From Pseudomonas graminis (GTDB taxonomy: Bacteria > Pseudomonadota > Gammaproteobacteria > Pseudomonadales > Pseudomonadaceae): 64,000 nucleotides of DNA. The position numbers and the translations under genes are program-made. The stretch covers positions 1,016,501 to 1,080,500 of the forward strand of contig NZ_CP053746.1 in assembly GCF_013201545.1 (NCBI RefSeq), read 5' to 3'. Shown piece after piece: positions 40,521-50,529 of the stretch (within the stretch, counting starts at the first letter, position 1; the number at the start of each line of letters is the position of its first letter). Below the pieces are notes generated by a model, which worked only from the letters and a program-made list of their open reading frames with translations, did not search any database and was not told where the DNA came from.

Positions 40521-41881
40521 CGTTTTCAGGGTACTCGGAGTATAAGGATTCAGGCGAGGAATGGCTGGGCAAGGTGCCCAAGCATTGGAGCATCGCCCCA
40601 CTAAAGTCCAGTGCGTCATGCAATGACACCGTGCTACCAGAATCGACAGATGATGAGTACGAAATTGATTATGTAGAAATCTCCGATGTAAACGAAATCT
40701 CCGGGATTACCGGAAGTACTCGGTATAAATTTTCAGATGCTCCGTCACGTGCCAGGAGAATGCTGCGGCATGGTGATGTTCTCATCTCAACAGTGAGGAC
40801 GTATCTACGCGCAATCGCACCGGTTGTTTCCCCACCTGAAAATCTAATTGCTTCAACGGGATTTGCGGTTGTGCGGCCACGCGAAGACATTTTGGATGGA
40901 ACTTTTCTGGGATATTTACTTAGAGCAGAGTGGTGGATATCCCAAATAATCGCGCGATCTGTTGGTGTCAGCTACCCTGCAATCAACGCATCTGACTTGA
41001 TTGGCTTGAGCGTACCTCTTCCTACGTGGCATGAACAAACCCGAATTGCACGCTTTCTCAACCACGAAACCGCCCGTATTGATGCGATGATCGAAGAGCA
41101 GCAGCGTCTGATCGAACTGCTCAAGGAAAAGCGGCAGGCAGTGATCTCCCACGCCGTCACCAAGGGCCTCGACCCTACGGTAACGATGAAAGACTCCGGC
41201 GTGGAGTGGCTGGGTGCGGTACCGGCGCATTGGGAAAGAAAACGTCTTAAAAATATTTCACCGTTTATAGCTGTAGGAATCGTTGTTAACCCCAGTGAAT
41301 TCGTGGCAGAAGACGGTCTTCCGTTCATATATGGTGGTGAGGTGAAAGAAGGAGTTATCGAGGTTGATAAGGCAAGAAAGATCTCACCAGAACACAGCTT
41401 GAGAAATCGGAAAACCATGCTAGAGGCCGATGATCTCGTCACTATGCGAGTTGGCTACCCAGGTCTAACGGCTGTAGTACCGCCTAGCTGTGAAGGGGGA
41501 AACTGCGCTTCGGTTATGTTGGTAAAGCGCGGAAATTTCGACTCAAGATGGCTCTGCGCTGTAATGAATAGTCGCTTGGTTCGTCAGCAGGTTGAGGTTG
41601 TTCAGTATGGGGCGGCGCAGAAGCAATTCAATATTGCAGACGCTGTTGAGTTTTGGATGTATAAGCCACCGCTGGATGAGCAATCGGCAATTGCTCAATT
41701 CGTCGCAGAGCAGTCATTGATTATTGATGACCTTTCGGCTGAATCAGAAAAATCGAAAGCACTTCTCCAAGAAAGGCGCTCCGCCCTAATCTCCGCCGCC
41801 GTCACCGGCAAAATCGACGTACGCGGTTGGAAACCAACGCTCAGAGAACTCTCCCGCGAATTAGCAGAAGAGGCCGTGTAA
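40517..41881 (+). CDS. hsdS: Type I restriction-modification system specificity subunit
   Basis: A 454-residue protein with two target-recognition domains and two conserved helical regions. Each half starts the same way: [14 protein letters not shown] near residue 11 and [14 protein letters not shown] near residue 224. Each half ends in a helix ([20 protein letters not shown] and [19 protein letters not shown]). The DNA coding the recognition domains is clearly less GC-rich than hsdM and hsdR, a sign of exchange of recognition segments. Together the halves should read a bipartite site. Confidence 0.93.
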   Translation: MTFSGYSEYKDSGEEWLGKVPKHWSIAPLKSSASCNDTVLPESTDDEYEIDYVEISDVNEISGITGSTRYKFSDAPSRARRMLRHGDVLISTVRTYLRAIAPVVSPPENLIASTGFAVVRPREDILDGTFLGYLLRAEWWISQIIARSVGVSYPAINASDLIGLSVPLPTWHEQTRIARFLNHETARIDAMIEEQQRLIELLKEKRQAVISHAVTKGLDPTVTMKDSGVEWLGAVPAHWERKRLKNISPFIAVGIVVNPSEFVAEDGLPFIYGGEVKEGVIEVDKARKISPEHSLRNRKTMLEADDLVTMRVGYPGLTAVVPPSCEGGNCASVMLVKRGNFDSRWLCAVMNSRLVRQQVEVVQYGAAQKQFNIADAVEFWMYKPPLDEQSAIAQFVAEQSLIIDDLSAESEKSKALLQERRSALISAAVTGKIDVRGWKPTLRELSRELAEEAV

Positions 41882-42906
41882 TGACAAACCGCAAGGACGC
41901 GCAACTCCAGCCAGGTACAAGCCAGCAAATCCAGATATTCACCTCAGCCGATGGCCAGGCCCAGCTGCAGGTCGCGCTCGAGCGGGAGACGGTATGGCTG
42001 AGTCAGGCGCAAATGGGCCAGCTGTTCGATACCACGCCTGAAAACATCCTGATGCACCTGAAAAACATCTTCAACGACGAGGAGTTGGCGGAGCAGGCAA
42101 CTACTAAGGATTTCTTAGTGGTTCGCCAGGAGGGGACACGGCAGGTGCGTCGGCGTATCAAGCATTACAGCCTCGACGCTATCATTTCGGTGGGTTACCG
42201 CGTGAGCTCCAAGCGTGCGACGCAGTTCCGCCAATGGGCCACGCGAGTGCTTAAAGACCATCTGGTTGATGGCTATACCCTCAACCAGCGCCGTCTGGCA
42301 GAGCGCGGTATCGAGTTCGAGCAGGCGGTGAGCCTGTTGTCGCGCACGCTGGCGAACCAACAACTAGTCACTGACCAAGGCCGCGCGGTGGTGCAAGTGA
42401 TCAGCGACTACGCCCGCAGCTGGAGCTTGCTGCAGGGTTACGATGAGCAAAGCCTGCAGGAGCAGAGCGCACGTCAGACTGATATGCGCGACCTGGCGCT
42501 GGATGATGTACTGGCAGCCATCGCGCAGTTGAAGGCCACGCTAATGGCCAAGGGCGAAGCAACCGAGCTGTTCGGCCAACTGCGCGGTGAAGGACTGGCC
42601 TCGGCCATTGCCACCATCGAGCAGGGCTTTGGTGATGAATGGTTTTACCCCAACGTGGCCAGCCGCGCAGCTCATCTGCTGTATTTCGTCATCAAAAATC
42701 ACCCATTGGCCGATGGCAATAAACGCAGTGGTTCATTTTTGTTTTTGTGGTACTTGCAACTCAACCAGCACTTGCTGGCGCGGCCGGTGGAGCAGTTGAT
42801 CAACGACAACACTTTGGTGGCGTTGGCATTGCTGGTGGCCGAGAGCCTGCCCGAACAGAAAGAATTGATGGTGAGGCTGGTTGAACACTTTGTGCTGCTG
42901 AAATAG
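41881..42906 (+). CDS. RhuM-Fic/DOC family protein inside the type I operon
   Basis: A 341-residue protein. The N-terminal RhuM-type region (about 20-150) has ETVWLSQAQMGQLF and YSLDAIISVGYRVSSKRATQF. The C-terminal Fic/DOC domain (about 215-335) carries the motif HPLADGNKR (His274, Asn280, Lys281, Arg282). The lysine in place of glycine is as in Doc, which phosphorylates rather than AMPylates. No inhibitory helix was recognised. The start overlaps the hsdS stop (TAATG), so it is part of the hsd operon. It may modify HsdR, HsdS or a host protein; unproved. Confidence 0.9.
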   Translation: MTNRKDAQLQPGTSQQIQIFTSADGQAQLQVALERETVWLSQAQMGQLFDTTPENILMHLKNIFNDEELAEQATTKDFLVVRQEGTRQVRRRIKHYSLDAIISVGYRVSSKRATQFRQWATRVLKDHLVDGYTLNQRRLAERGIEFEQAVSLLSRTLANQQLVTDQGRAVVQVISDYARSWSLLQGYDEQSLQEQSARQTDMRDLALDDVLAAIAQLKATLMAKGEATELFGQLRGEGLASAIATIEQGFGDEWFYPNVASRAAHLLYFVIKNHPLADGNKRSGSFLFLWYLQLNQHLLARPVEQLINDNTLVALALLVAESLPEQKELMVRLVEHFVLLK

Positions 42907-42954
42907 CCCATAAAAAACGACAGGCATGCAGCCAAGCAAGGAGTAGAACGCGTA

Positions 42955-45900
42955 ATGGCGGATAGCAAGGAATATCAATTCCAGCAGGACATTATCGGCG
43001 CCCTCGCCGCCCAAGGCTGGCTTGTGGGCACGGCCGGCGGCTACGACCGCCGCACAGCGCTTTATACCGAAGATGTGCTGGGTTACTTCAAGGACGCCTG
43101 GCCGGATCGCTGGGACAAGTTCGCCAAGGCCAACCCGAACAACCCGGATGATGTGCTGGTGCAAAAACTGGTGCGCGAGCTGGAGCAGAGCGGCACGCTC
43201 GATGTGCTGCGCCATGGCTTCAAGCTTCCAGCGGTGAAGGTCGAGCTGTGCAGCTTCCAGCCCGACCACAGCATGAATCCGGATACCCTGAGGCGCTATC
43301 ACTGCAACCGCCTGCGCGTGGTTCCGGAGGTCTCGTATTCACCGCATTCGCGCGATGCTAGTAATAGTGGGCACAGCTACGACCCACGTCTGGATTTGGT
43401 GCTGTTCGTCAACGGTATCCCCACCGCCACGCTGGAGCTGAAAAGCGAGTTCAAGCAGTCGGTAGAAAACGCCAAGCGCCAGTACCGTGACGGCCGCCCG
43501 GTAAAAGACCCATTGACGCGCAAGCCCGAGCCGCTGCTGACCTTCAAGCGCGGCGCGCTGGTGCATTTTGCCGTGGGGCAAAACGAAGTGGCGATGACCA
43601 CCAAGTTGGCGGGTAAAGATACTTTCTTCCTGCCTTTTAACCTGGGCAGCGAGGAAGGTGGTGCTGGCAACCCAATGCCCGCCGACGACAGTCAGTACGC
43701 GACGAGCTATTTGTGGCAAAGACTGTTGCAGCCCGATGCCTGGCTTAAAGTTCTGGGGCGTTTTCTGCACTTGGACAAAAAAACCAGTGAAGGCTTCGAC
43801 GGCACGCTGGTTACCAAAGAGACGATGATCTTTCCGCGCTACCACCAGTGGGAAGTGGTCAACAAACTCATCGAAACTACACATGCCGAAGGGCCGGGCA
43901 AGCGCTACCTCATCCAGCACAGCGCTGGCTCCGGCAAATCGAACTCCATTGCCTGGACTGCACACCAACTCGCTTCGATGTACAGCGCGGACGGACAGCG
44001 GCTCTTCAACTCGGTGATCGTCGTCACCGACCGCACAGTGCTGGACAGCCAGCTTCAGAATACGATTTACCAGTTCGAACATGCTCAAGGCGTGGTCAAA
44101 CCGATCAGTCGTGATGTCGGAAATCAAAGCAAATCCGAACAACTGGCAGAGGCGCTCGCCGAGCAGACCCGTATCATCATCGTCACGATCCAGACGTTTC
44201 CAGCATTGTTCGATGCACTGGACAAGTACCCCAAACTGGCGAGCGGACGTTATGCAGTCATCGCTGACGAGGCGCATTCTTCGCAAACCGGTTCGTCGGC
44301 CAGCAAGCTGAAACAGATTCTCGGCAGCGATGCGCTGGACGCCGAGGAAGTCAGCGCAGAAGAGCTGTTGGACGCCGCTGTACAGGCACGCCAGCCGAAC
44401 GAGCGGATCAGTTACTACGCCTTCACCGCCACGCCGAAGGCTAAAACACTTGAGTTGTTCGGACGCCCTGCCGACGCGACATTGCCGCCCAGTTCGAGCA
44501 ACAAGCCAGAGCCGTTTCACCTGTACTCCATGCGCCAGGCCATCGAGGAGGGTTTCATCCTCGACGTGCTCCGTAACTACACCACTTACAGCACCGCCTG
44601 GAAGATTGCCCACCCGGATGGCGAAGATGATGAGGTAGACAGCAAAAAGGCGCGTATCAAACTCGCCCGCTGGGTGCGTTTGCACCCCTACAACATCAGC
44701 CAAAAGGTTGAAGTGATCGTCGAGCATTTCCGCACAAACATTCGTGGCCTGCTCAATGGGCAGGCCAAGGCGATGGTAGTCACCAGCAGCCGACAGGAAG
44801 CAGTGCGCTATCAGATGGCAGTGAAAGCTTACGTGCAGCAGATGGGCTACGCCGACGTCCACCCGCTGGTGGCGTTCTCTGGCAGTGTGCCGCCGGATTC
44901 GGTGATTTCCGAAGAAGTGACGGAGAACAGCAGTCTGCTGAATACCGGCCTGAATGGTCGCGACTTGGCTGACGCGTTCGACACGCAAGACTTCAACGTC
45001 ATGATCGCGGCTAACAAATACCAGACCGGCTTCGATCAGCCCAAGCTTTGCGCCATGTACGTGGACAAAAAGCTTCAAGGCGTGGACTGCGTGCAGACAC
45101 TGTCACGGCTTAATCGCACATTCGGTGACAGCAAGCAGACCTTCATCCTCGATTTCTTCAACGAGCCTCAGGACATCCTCGACGCCTTCCTGCCGTACTA
45201 CACCAAGGCAGAGCTCATCGATGTCACTGATCCGCAGATTATTTATGACCTGCAGAAGAAGTTGGATGCCGAGGGCATCTATCACTGGCAAGAAGTCGAG
45301 GCATTCGCCATGGCGTTCTTCGATCCGAAGGCGGCCGCAAGCAAGCTCAGTTACTACTGCGCGCCGGCAAAGGAACGTTTTGCCAAGCGCTACGCCCTCT
45401 CGGTGGAAGCACGTCAACTGGCCCTGGACTTCAAGCGCACAGGAGAAGCTAACGGTGACAGCAATGGCGTGAAAAAAGCCGAGCACGCGTTGAAAGAGGC
45501 CGGCGAGCAGGTCGATCAACTCGACCTGTTCCGCAAGAACCTGCAAAGCTTTGTCCGACTGTACGAGTTTCTTTCCCAGATCGTGCCGTACGAAGATCGC
45601 GAACTCGAGCAGCTCTGCGTTTACGCCAAGCATCTGCACCCACTGCTACGCGTGGATCGCCTGCAACAAGACGACGTGGACGTGGGCGAGCTGCAATTGA
45701 GTCACTACCGCCTGAGCAAACGTGCCGAACACCAGCTGCGCCTGGGTGAGGAACGTGGTGAATACGGGATTAAGCCTGGCAGTGACGTGGGAAGCGGTAA
45801 ACCACATGACCCAGAGAAGAAGCGGCTGTCGGAAATCATCGACGCTTTGAACGACATCTTCGGTGCTGAGGTTAGCGATGATGACCAGCTGCAGTTCCTG

Positions 45901-46146
45901 ACCGGCATCGCCCAGCGTATCAGTCGTCAAGAAGACGTAATGGCTCAAGTGAACAACCACTCAGTGGATCAAGTGATGCACGGCCTGTTTCCCAAACGAG
46001 TGCTGGATACGGTATTGGACGCCATGACCGATCACGAGAAGCTGTCGCTTGAAGTGTTGGACAACGAGACGAAGAGCCGAGCGTTTGCGCTGGTGATTCT
46101 GAAGATGTTGAAGTCAGAGGCAGGTCGCGATAGATACGACTTGTAG
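42955..46146 (+). CDS. hsdR: Type I restriction-modification system endonuclease subunit
   Basis: The motor and nuclease of the type I system, 1063 residues. The N-terminal PD-(D/E)xK nuclease has LDLVLFVNG and LELKSEF (about 140-165). The SF2 helicase follows with Walker A HSAGSGKSNSIAW (about 325), IADEAHSSQ (DEAH), FTATPK, and later motifs such as ANKYQTGFDQPKL. A C-terminal helical domain binds the methylase core. No frameshift is seen, so the system looks intact. Confidence 0.95.
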   Translation: MADSKEYQFQQDIIGALAAQGWLVGTAGGYDRRTALYTEDVLGYFKDAWPDRWDKFAKANPNNPDDVLVQKLVRELEQSGTLDVLRHGFKLPAVKVELCSFQPDHSMNPDTLRRYHCNRLRVVPEVSYSPHSRDASNSGHSYDPRLDLVLFVNGIPTATLELKSEFKQSVENAKRQYRDGRPVKDPLTRKPEPLLTFKRGALVHFAVGQNEVAMTTKLAGKDTFFLPFNLGSEEGGAGNPMPADDSQYATSYLWQRLLQPDAWLKVLGRFLHLDKKTSEGFDGTLVTKETMIFPRYHQWEVVNKLIETTHAEGPGKRYLIQHSAGSGKSNSIAWTAHQLASMYSADGQRLFNSVIVVTDRTVLDSQLQNTIYQFEHAQGVVKPISRDVGNQSKSEQLAEALAEQTRIIIVTIQTFPALFDALDKYPKLASGRYAVIADEAHSSQTGSSASKLKQILGSDALDAEEVSAEELLDAAVQARQPNERISYYAFTATPKAKTLELFGRPADATLPPSSSNKPEPFHLYSMRQAIEEGFILDVLRNYTTYSTAWKIAHPDGEDDEVDSKKARIKLARWVRLHPYNISQKVEVIVEHFRTNIRGLLNGQAKAMVVTSSRQEAVRYQMAVKAYVQQMGYADVHPLVAFSGSVPPDSVISEEVTENSSLLNTGLNGRDLADAFDTQDFNVMIAANKYQTGFDQPKLCAMYVDKKLQGVDCVQTLSRLNRTFGDSKQTFILDFFNEPQDILDAFLPYYTKAELIDVTDPQIIYDLQKKLDAEGIYHWQEVEAFAMAFFDPKAAASKLSYYCAPAKERFAKRYALSVEARQLALDFKRTGEANGDSNGVKKAEHALKEAGEQVDQLDLFRKNLQSFVRLYEFLSQIVPYEDRELEQLCVYAKHLHPLLRVDRLQQDDVDVGELQLSHYRLSKRAEHQLRLGEERGEYGIKPGSDVGSGKPHDPEKKRLSEIIDALNDIFGAEVSDDDQLQFLTGIAQRISRQEDVMAQVNNHSVDQVMHGLFPKRVLDTVLDAMTDHEKLSLEVLDNETKSRAFALVILKMLKSEAGRDRYDL

Positions 46147-46300
46147 GGCATTTAACAACGAGATTAAAACTAATGTGGTGACGGCAGCGCTCCGATTTTT
46201 TCCAACGACCACTGTTGTCCCTAGGGCTGCCTGCGAGTGGAAAAGCTTGTTAAGTGCTTGCAGAGTCGTACGCGCAAACCACGCTATGGGGAATTTACTC

Positions 46301-47317
46301 TCAAAGATTCTGAAAATCACGGGCTAACATGGTAGAGGCCAAAGATGGCTCAACCGCTTGATCACCGGAAAACTGCTTAGCTGCGGCGAACCCTTCTCGA
46401 CGAAATCTTGCTAGCATTTCATCGTAATGGGTCAGCGTCTGGGTATTAAATCTTAGTCGCAGAGCCGTTCCTTGGTAAGAAGTCACTCGATCCTGCTTGC
46501 CCGTGCTATCAAGCAGGATTCCCGCCCCATTGCTTGCGATAAAAAAGCTTCCACCTGCACGACAAATACGGCTAGTCATGTACAAACCAAAACCGGAGTT
46601 TTGCCAAGCATCGTTAGACCGTTTTTTTACACCACGGTACATCTTGCCCGAAATCCCTGGTAGCAGAGCCATATGTAGCGCATCACGATCGCAGGCGATA
46701 CTCAAATAGGGATTGTTGCGCAAACCGAAGCGAACGCCTTGCCCCACATCAAGAATCGCAACCTCCACCATGCCCTGGCTTGGCCAATACTGGCCGCAGT
46801 ACTCGATAAACTCTGAGCCAGAGTGTTCAACGACATTGCGCATGATTTCGCGAATGGAGAAAGTCAGAGTGTCAACCAGGTTACCCTTAGGCTGCCTGGT
46901 CAACAGTTGCGCTATCCTAGAGGCTTTCTCCTCAATGACATCACCGGGGTTGACAGAACGCTGGGCTGCCTCCTCCTGTATCGCGCCGACGTCTAAGAGG
47001 GTCAGCGGTATGTAGGTGCTGCTGCCGTTAGCCTGCCCAGGCGCATTCCCATGGGTCAAACCGAAGGCGTGAAAAAACCCCATATGGGCCGCGTAGGTAT
47101 GTTCTTTGTAGTTGAGCGCAGTAAAACGCACATCTGGTTTGCTCTGACGGAAGCGCTTCATCTCATTCGCAACGTATGCCATGGTGAAAGGCTCAACCCT
47201 TCCCATTCGATAGAAATCGAACTCGTAAATTGTGTCCTGCGGCAAACTCCACAACCGATTACAGAAATTTATCGCCTCTACAAGGGACAGATTCTGTGGC
47301 ACTACGACCTTAGCCAT
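46301..47317 (-). CDS. GHKL-type ATPase domain protein
   Basis: A 338-residue protein reading toward hsdR. The C-terminal half is a histidine-kinase-like ATPase fold: N box REIMRNVVEHS (Glu157, Asn161), G1 box DVGQG (190-194) and G2 box NSGFGLYMTSR (240-250). There is no phospho-acceptor histidine domain. The N-terminal 110 residues resemble a STAS-like region (strand-helix pattern with EFDFYRMGRVEPF), a guess. The start MAKVVVPQNLS has AAGGA upstream. It could be an anti-sigma-like switch or a defence sensor working with the nearby Mrr enzyme. Confidence 0.7.
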   Translation of the reverse strand: MAKVVVPQNLSLVEAINFCNRLWSLPQDTIYEFDFYRMGRVEPFTMAYVANEMKRFRQSKPDVRFTALNYKEHTYAAHMGFFHAFGLTHGNAPGQANGSSTYIPLTLLDVGAIQEEAAQRSVNPGDVIEEKASRIAQLLTRQPKGNLVDTLTFSIREIMRNVVEHSGSEFIEYCGQYWPSQGMVEVAILDVGQGVRFGLRNNPYLSIACDRDALHMALLPGISGKMYRGVKKRSNDAWQNSGFGLYMTSRICRAGGSFFIASNGAGILLDSTGKQDRVTSYQGTALRLRFNTQTLTHYDEMLARFRREGFAAAKQFSGDQAVEPSLASTMLARDFQNL

Positions 47318-47706
47318 AAGCACGTTCCTTGTGTTGATACACACCAAAACCAACCAATATCATGATGGCGCAGCGATGTCATGCGGGAAGTAGAGTAGCC
47401 GCGAAAGCGTATAGGGGATCTACATTTTCTTCACCGCTTCTCGGTTGGTGGCTCAGGTGCTTGATAAACGCTAGGTGATCATTGCCAACCGCCCCGGCCC
47501 CAGCGGCGCATCTGCAAAATGAGTCGATGGTGTCCGGAGACTTGGACAAATAAGTGCGCCAGCTGAGATCTTTTTGACAGCGACTAACGGCACCTGGGTT
47601 TACGCGGAAGCATCGCTTGTCGAAACGGAGTGACGATAGGCCATGTCCGAACCGGACCTGATGCATCACAGGAGCACTAAAGCATGCACATGCACATGCA
47701 CGAAGC
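47318..47706. other. Intergenic region between GHKL-ATPase and Mrr genes
   Basis: A gap of 389 bases. A frame of 96 codons on the minus strand (47379-47669) has no recognisable motif and unusual composition; it may be a decayed gene or insertion-sequence end. The run ATGCACATGCACATGCACG at 47685-47702 is a short tandem repeat. The promoter for the ATPase gene should be here. Confidence 0.4.
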
Positions 47707-48708
47707 CTACGCAGGCATGTAGAAATAAGTCAGCGGTACCAATCGCTTGGTCTCAGGGTCAGTGGTCGGGTAATGCGCCATTAACGTTTTCGCTAATTCA
47801 TCTAACGTCCACATGGTCAGATGCACGTTGGCCCGCTCCCCTTCGTAAAGCGCGTCCTTCGTGAATCCGCCGGTACTCACATACAGTCCTCGATCGTCCT
47901 TGTGTCTCCCACCAAGAAAGCTGCGGATTTCACTACTCCCCATCCGTGCATTCCGGTGCTTAACTTCGACAACGATGCGGGGCGGTTCAAACCCAAAGCC
48001 GTCAGGCGAGGCAATGATGTCTTTGCCCCGATCCGCCCCGGCTGGCGACACGAGGGTCTTGTATCCCATAGCACGCAAGATACCTGCGACCAAGTCCTGC
48101 ATCTCCGACCAATCCAGGCTGTTTATTTGATCTTTGATACGCTCGAAGGCGATTTCCTGAACACCCTTCAAAGGATCATCAAGCGCTTCGGGTTCGTCGC
48201 CTAAATCTTTCACAACCGCTGAAACTGGTTTGCCGGCAGCAAGGGCAACCAACTCTTTCTGCGCGGCTTCAGCGACTTTGAACACTGTGAGAGTCGATCC
48301 CAGACTGTTTCTGCTGATCGCCTGTAGCTTGTCGCGGTCGACTTCTTGCGCATACCAATCTACAGGCCTGGTCAAAGACATACCGTTGTCCGCAAGATCG
48401 GGACGAAACTGGCAAGGGCCTACAAAACGGCCTACCAGGTAGGTGCGGTTCGCGGGAGAGTAAGTGACTACAGTGTCGCCTTCCTTGATTTCGTTGACGA
48501 AACGAAATACCTGGGATGCACCAGACACAGCGCTCGCGTCTTTGATCCCCGGCTGAAGATCCTTGTAAGCCTGGATCAATGACTTCCGGGATACACCGGG
48601 TTTCGCGGCAGGAGCCAGTTGAGCCCAACCTATGGCAGCCAGATTACGCTCCCTGAAATCGTCATAAAGACGGCCACCATCACCTCGGATCATCCACATT
48701 GTTGCCAT
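47707..48708 (-). CDS. Mrr-type restriction endonuclease
   Basis: A 333-residue protein. The C-terminal Mrr_cat domain (about 195-325) has Asp230 in ADRGKDIIAS and Glu248-Lys250 in IVVEVKHRN, the expected D...ExK nuclease site. It also has SSEIRSFLGGRHKDDRGLYVSTGGF, as in Mrr proteins that cut modified DNA. The N-terminal 120 residues (MWMIRGDGGRLYDDFRER) look like an EVE/PUA-type modified-base reader, matching type IV enzymes. The start at 48708 is chosen by similarity; 48729 is also possible. Confidence 0.85.
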   Translation of the reverse strand: MATMWMIRGDGGRLYDDFRERNLAAIGWAQLAPAAKPGVSRKSLIQAYKDLQPGIKDASAVSGASQVFRFVNEIKEGDTVVTYSPANRTYLVGRFVGPCQFRPDLADNGMSLTRPVDWYAQEVDRDKLQAISRNSLGSTLTVFKVAEAAQKELVALAAGKPVSAVVKDLGDEPEALDDPLKGVQEIAFERIKDQINSLDWSEMQDLVAGILRAMGYKTLVSPAGADRGKDIIASPDGFGFEPPRIVVEVKHRNARMGSSEIRSFLGGRHKDDRGLYVSTGGFTKDALYEGERANVHLTMWTLDELAKTLMAHYPTTDPETKRLVPLTYFYMPA

Positions 48709-48812
48709 GTTGACGCTCACTCTTTCCATAGAACCGGAGCAAGAAGGTAACAACAGTCGTTGGCTTTGGGAATGAAAGCCTAACGCAACGGATTAACTGG
48801 CAAGCTCAGTAC

Positions 48813-49430
48813 TCACCGAATCATCTGCCTAACCCCAAGCATCACAATCACCGCCCCACACACCCGATCAATCGCCTTCTTTTTGCCGGCATACGCACCC
48901 GCAATCCGAGGCCGTGACAGCGCAGTCGCGATCAGTGCGTACCAGGCAGACGACACGAGGCCGACCATCGCCAGCATTGCCGCGAAGGTTTCAACCTCGA
49001 CATGACTAGGCGCGGCAGCGGAAAAGATCGCGGCGTAAAACGCGACTGACTTGGGGTTGGCAATGTTGGTCGCGACGCCCTGTTTGAATGCGCTTCGCAG
49101 GCTCGGCATCTGGCCAGCGCGGGCGTTGAGGGTGGGCGGTTTACCGGAGGCAAATATCAGGCGCATCCCGAACCAGACGAGATAACCCGCGCCAAGGCAT
49201 TTGACGACGAACGCCAACCACGGCAGCAGCGAGAAAACCGCGCCAATGCCCAGAATGGCGCATGTCGCCCAGAACAGATTCACCACCACGATGCCCGCCA
49301 CCAGCATCAGTGCGTGCGCCGTTGTCGCTGAAACCGCCTTGTGCGCGACAGCCACGAAGTTGGGGCCGGGGATGATCACGCCGGCACAGTAGACCGAGAA
49401 GACAGCTGTTACGGCAGGCCAATTAACCAT
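48813..49430 (-). CDS. LysE/RhtB family amino-acid exporter
   Basis: A 205-residue membrane protein with about six helices. Near the N-terminus it has the family signature IIPGPNFVAVAHKAVS, and centrally GVATNIANPKSVAFY. Such proteins export lysine, threonine, homoserine or their analogues. AAGGAA precedes the start. It marks the right edge of the defence island. Confidence 0.92.
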   Translation of the reverse strand: MVNWPAVTAVFSVYCAGVIIPGPNFVAVAHKAVSATTAHALMLVAGIVVVNLFWATCAILGIGAVFSLLPWLAFVVKCLGAGYLVWFGMRLIFASGKPPTLNARAGQMPSLRSAFKQGVATNIANPKSVAFYAAIFSAAAPSHVEVETFAAMLAMVGLVSSAWYALIATALSRPRIAGAYAGKKKAIDRVCGAVIVMLGVRQMIR

Positions 49431-49589
49431 GTAAACGTTCCTTGTTGTCGGGTATCCAGCTGCTGGCGGATGAGATCAGTGTCAGGCAGCCCCTCACCAG
49501 CCTGCGTGACGCATCGAGGGGACAGAGCCAGGCGGTTCACCACACCTGTAGATCCCTTCGGCGATGCTTGAATATACCGGCGATAATCC

Positions 49590-50471
49590 TCACCCCGCCA
49601 ACACATGCCGCAAAAACAACGCCCCCGCCACCGACAACCCGTCCCTCGACCTCACGCAAATGTTGAGCTCGCGGCTGGCCCATTCTTCTTCCAGCTGAAC
49701 CACTTTCGCCCCGTCCATTCGGTAAATCCCTGCGCTGCCCTCCGGCATGATGCCGATGCCGACGCCTGCCTGAACCATCAGGCTCAGGGCGTCGTAGCTG
49801 GCGACTTCCATGCGAATTCTCAGGGACCGGCCGACGTCGTTGGCGGCTTTGATCAGTTGGAAATTAAGGTGGGTGCCGCTGCGCAGGGCGACGTATTCGT
49901 GGTCGAGGGTGTCGCTGAACCGTACGGACTCGCGGCCTGCCAGCGGGTGGTCGTTGGGCACGATCAACACGAGGCGGTCGGTGCGGAACGGGAAGACTTC
50001 GATGTCGGCGCCGTGGGGCAGGCGCGTGAAAATGCCGATCTCGGCGCGGTTTTCGGCGACGGCTTTGGTGATCGCCAGGCTTTGCTGTTCTTCGAGGATG
50101 ATGTTGATCAGCGGGTAAAGCGCCATGAACGACTTGATCAGGCCGGGCATGAATTGGGTGATGGCAGAGATGTTCGCCAGCACGTGCACCGAGCCGCGCG
50201 TCCCGTTGGAGTAGTCGCGCATCTGCAGGACGATGTCGTTGAGGTTGTTCAGCGCGCTGCGGGCCATGAACAGCAGCGACAGCCCCGCGTCGGTCGGCGT
50301 GATGCCTTTGTTGGTGCGGTTGAGCAGCCGGGAATCGAGCAGCTCTTCCAGTTCGCTGAGCCGCTTGCTGACGGCCGCCGCCGCGATGTGTTCTCGCTTG
50401 GCGGCAGCAGCAATGGTGCCTTCTTCAACAACGCTGACGAAGAGGCGCAGCGAGACGGGGTCGAGTTTCAT
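49590..50471 (-). CDS. LysR-type transcriptional regulator
   Basis: A 293-residue regulator. The winged helix-turn-helix starts MKLDPVSLRLFVSVVEEG and includes AAAAVSKRLSELEELLDSRL. The effector-binding domain covers about 90-290. It lies 58 bases after the maleate-isomerase-like gene in the same direction, so the two may share a transcript and function. Confidence 0.92.
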   Translation of the reverse strand: MKLDPVSLRLFVSVVEEGTIAAAAKREHIAAAAVSKRLSELEELLDSRLLNRTNKGITPTDAGLSLLFMARSALNNLNDIVLQMRDYSNGTRGSVHVLANISAITQFMPGLIKSFMALYPLINIILEEQQSLAITKAVAENRAEIGIFTRLPHGADIEVFPFRTDRLVLIVPNDHPLAGRESVRFSDTLDHEYVALRSGTHLNFQLIKAANDVGRSLRIRMEVASYDALSLMVQAGVGIGIMPEGSAGIYRMDGAKVVQLEEEWASRELNICVRSRDGLSVAGALFLRHVLAG

Positions 50472-50529
50472 GTGGGGTACCGGGCGTGCTGGCCTGAGTG
50501 GCCGCCATAGTACCCCGTCAGACATCGCC

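Noticed and set aside
43339..45078. 579-codon frame opposite hsdR
   Set aside because: A shadow of the helicase gene; no recognisable motif and no ribosome-binding site.
47379..47669. 96-codon frame between the ATPase and Mrr genes
   Set aside because: No domain, odd composition and no convincing start; perhaps a decayed remnant, but not enough to call a pseudogene.
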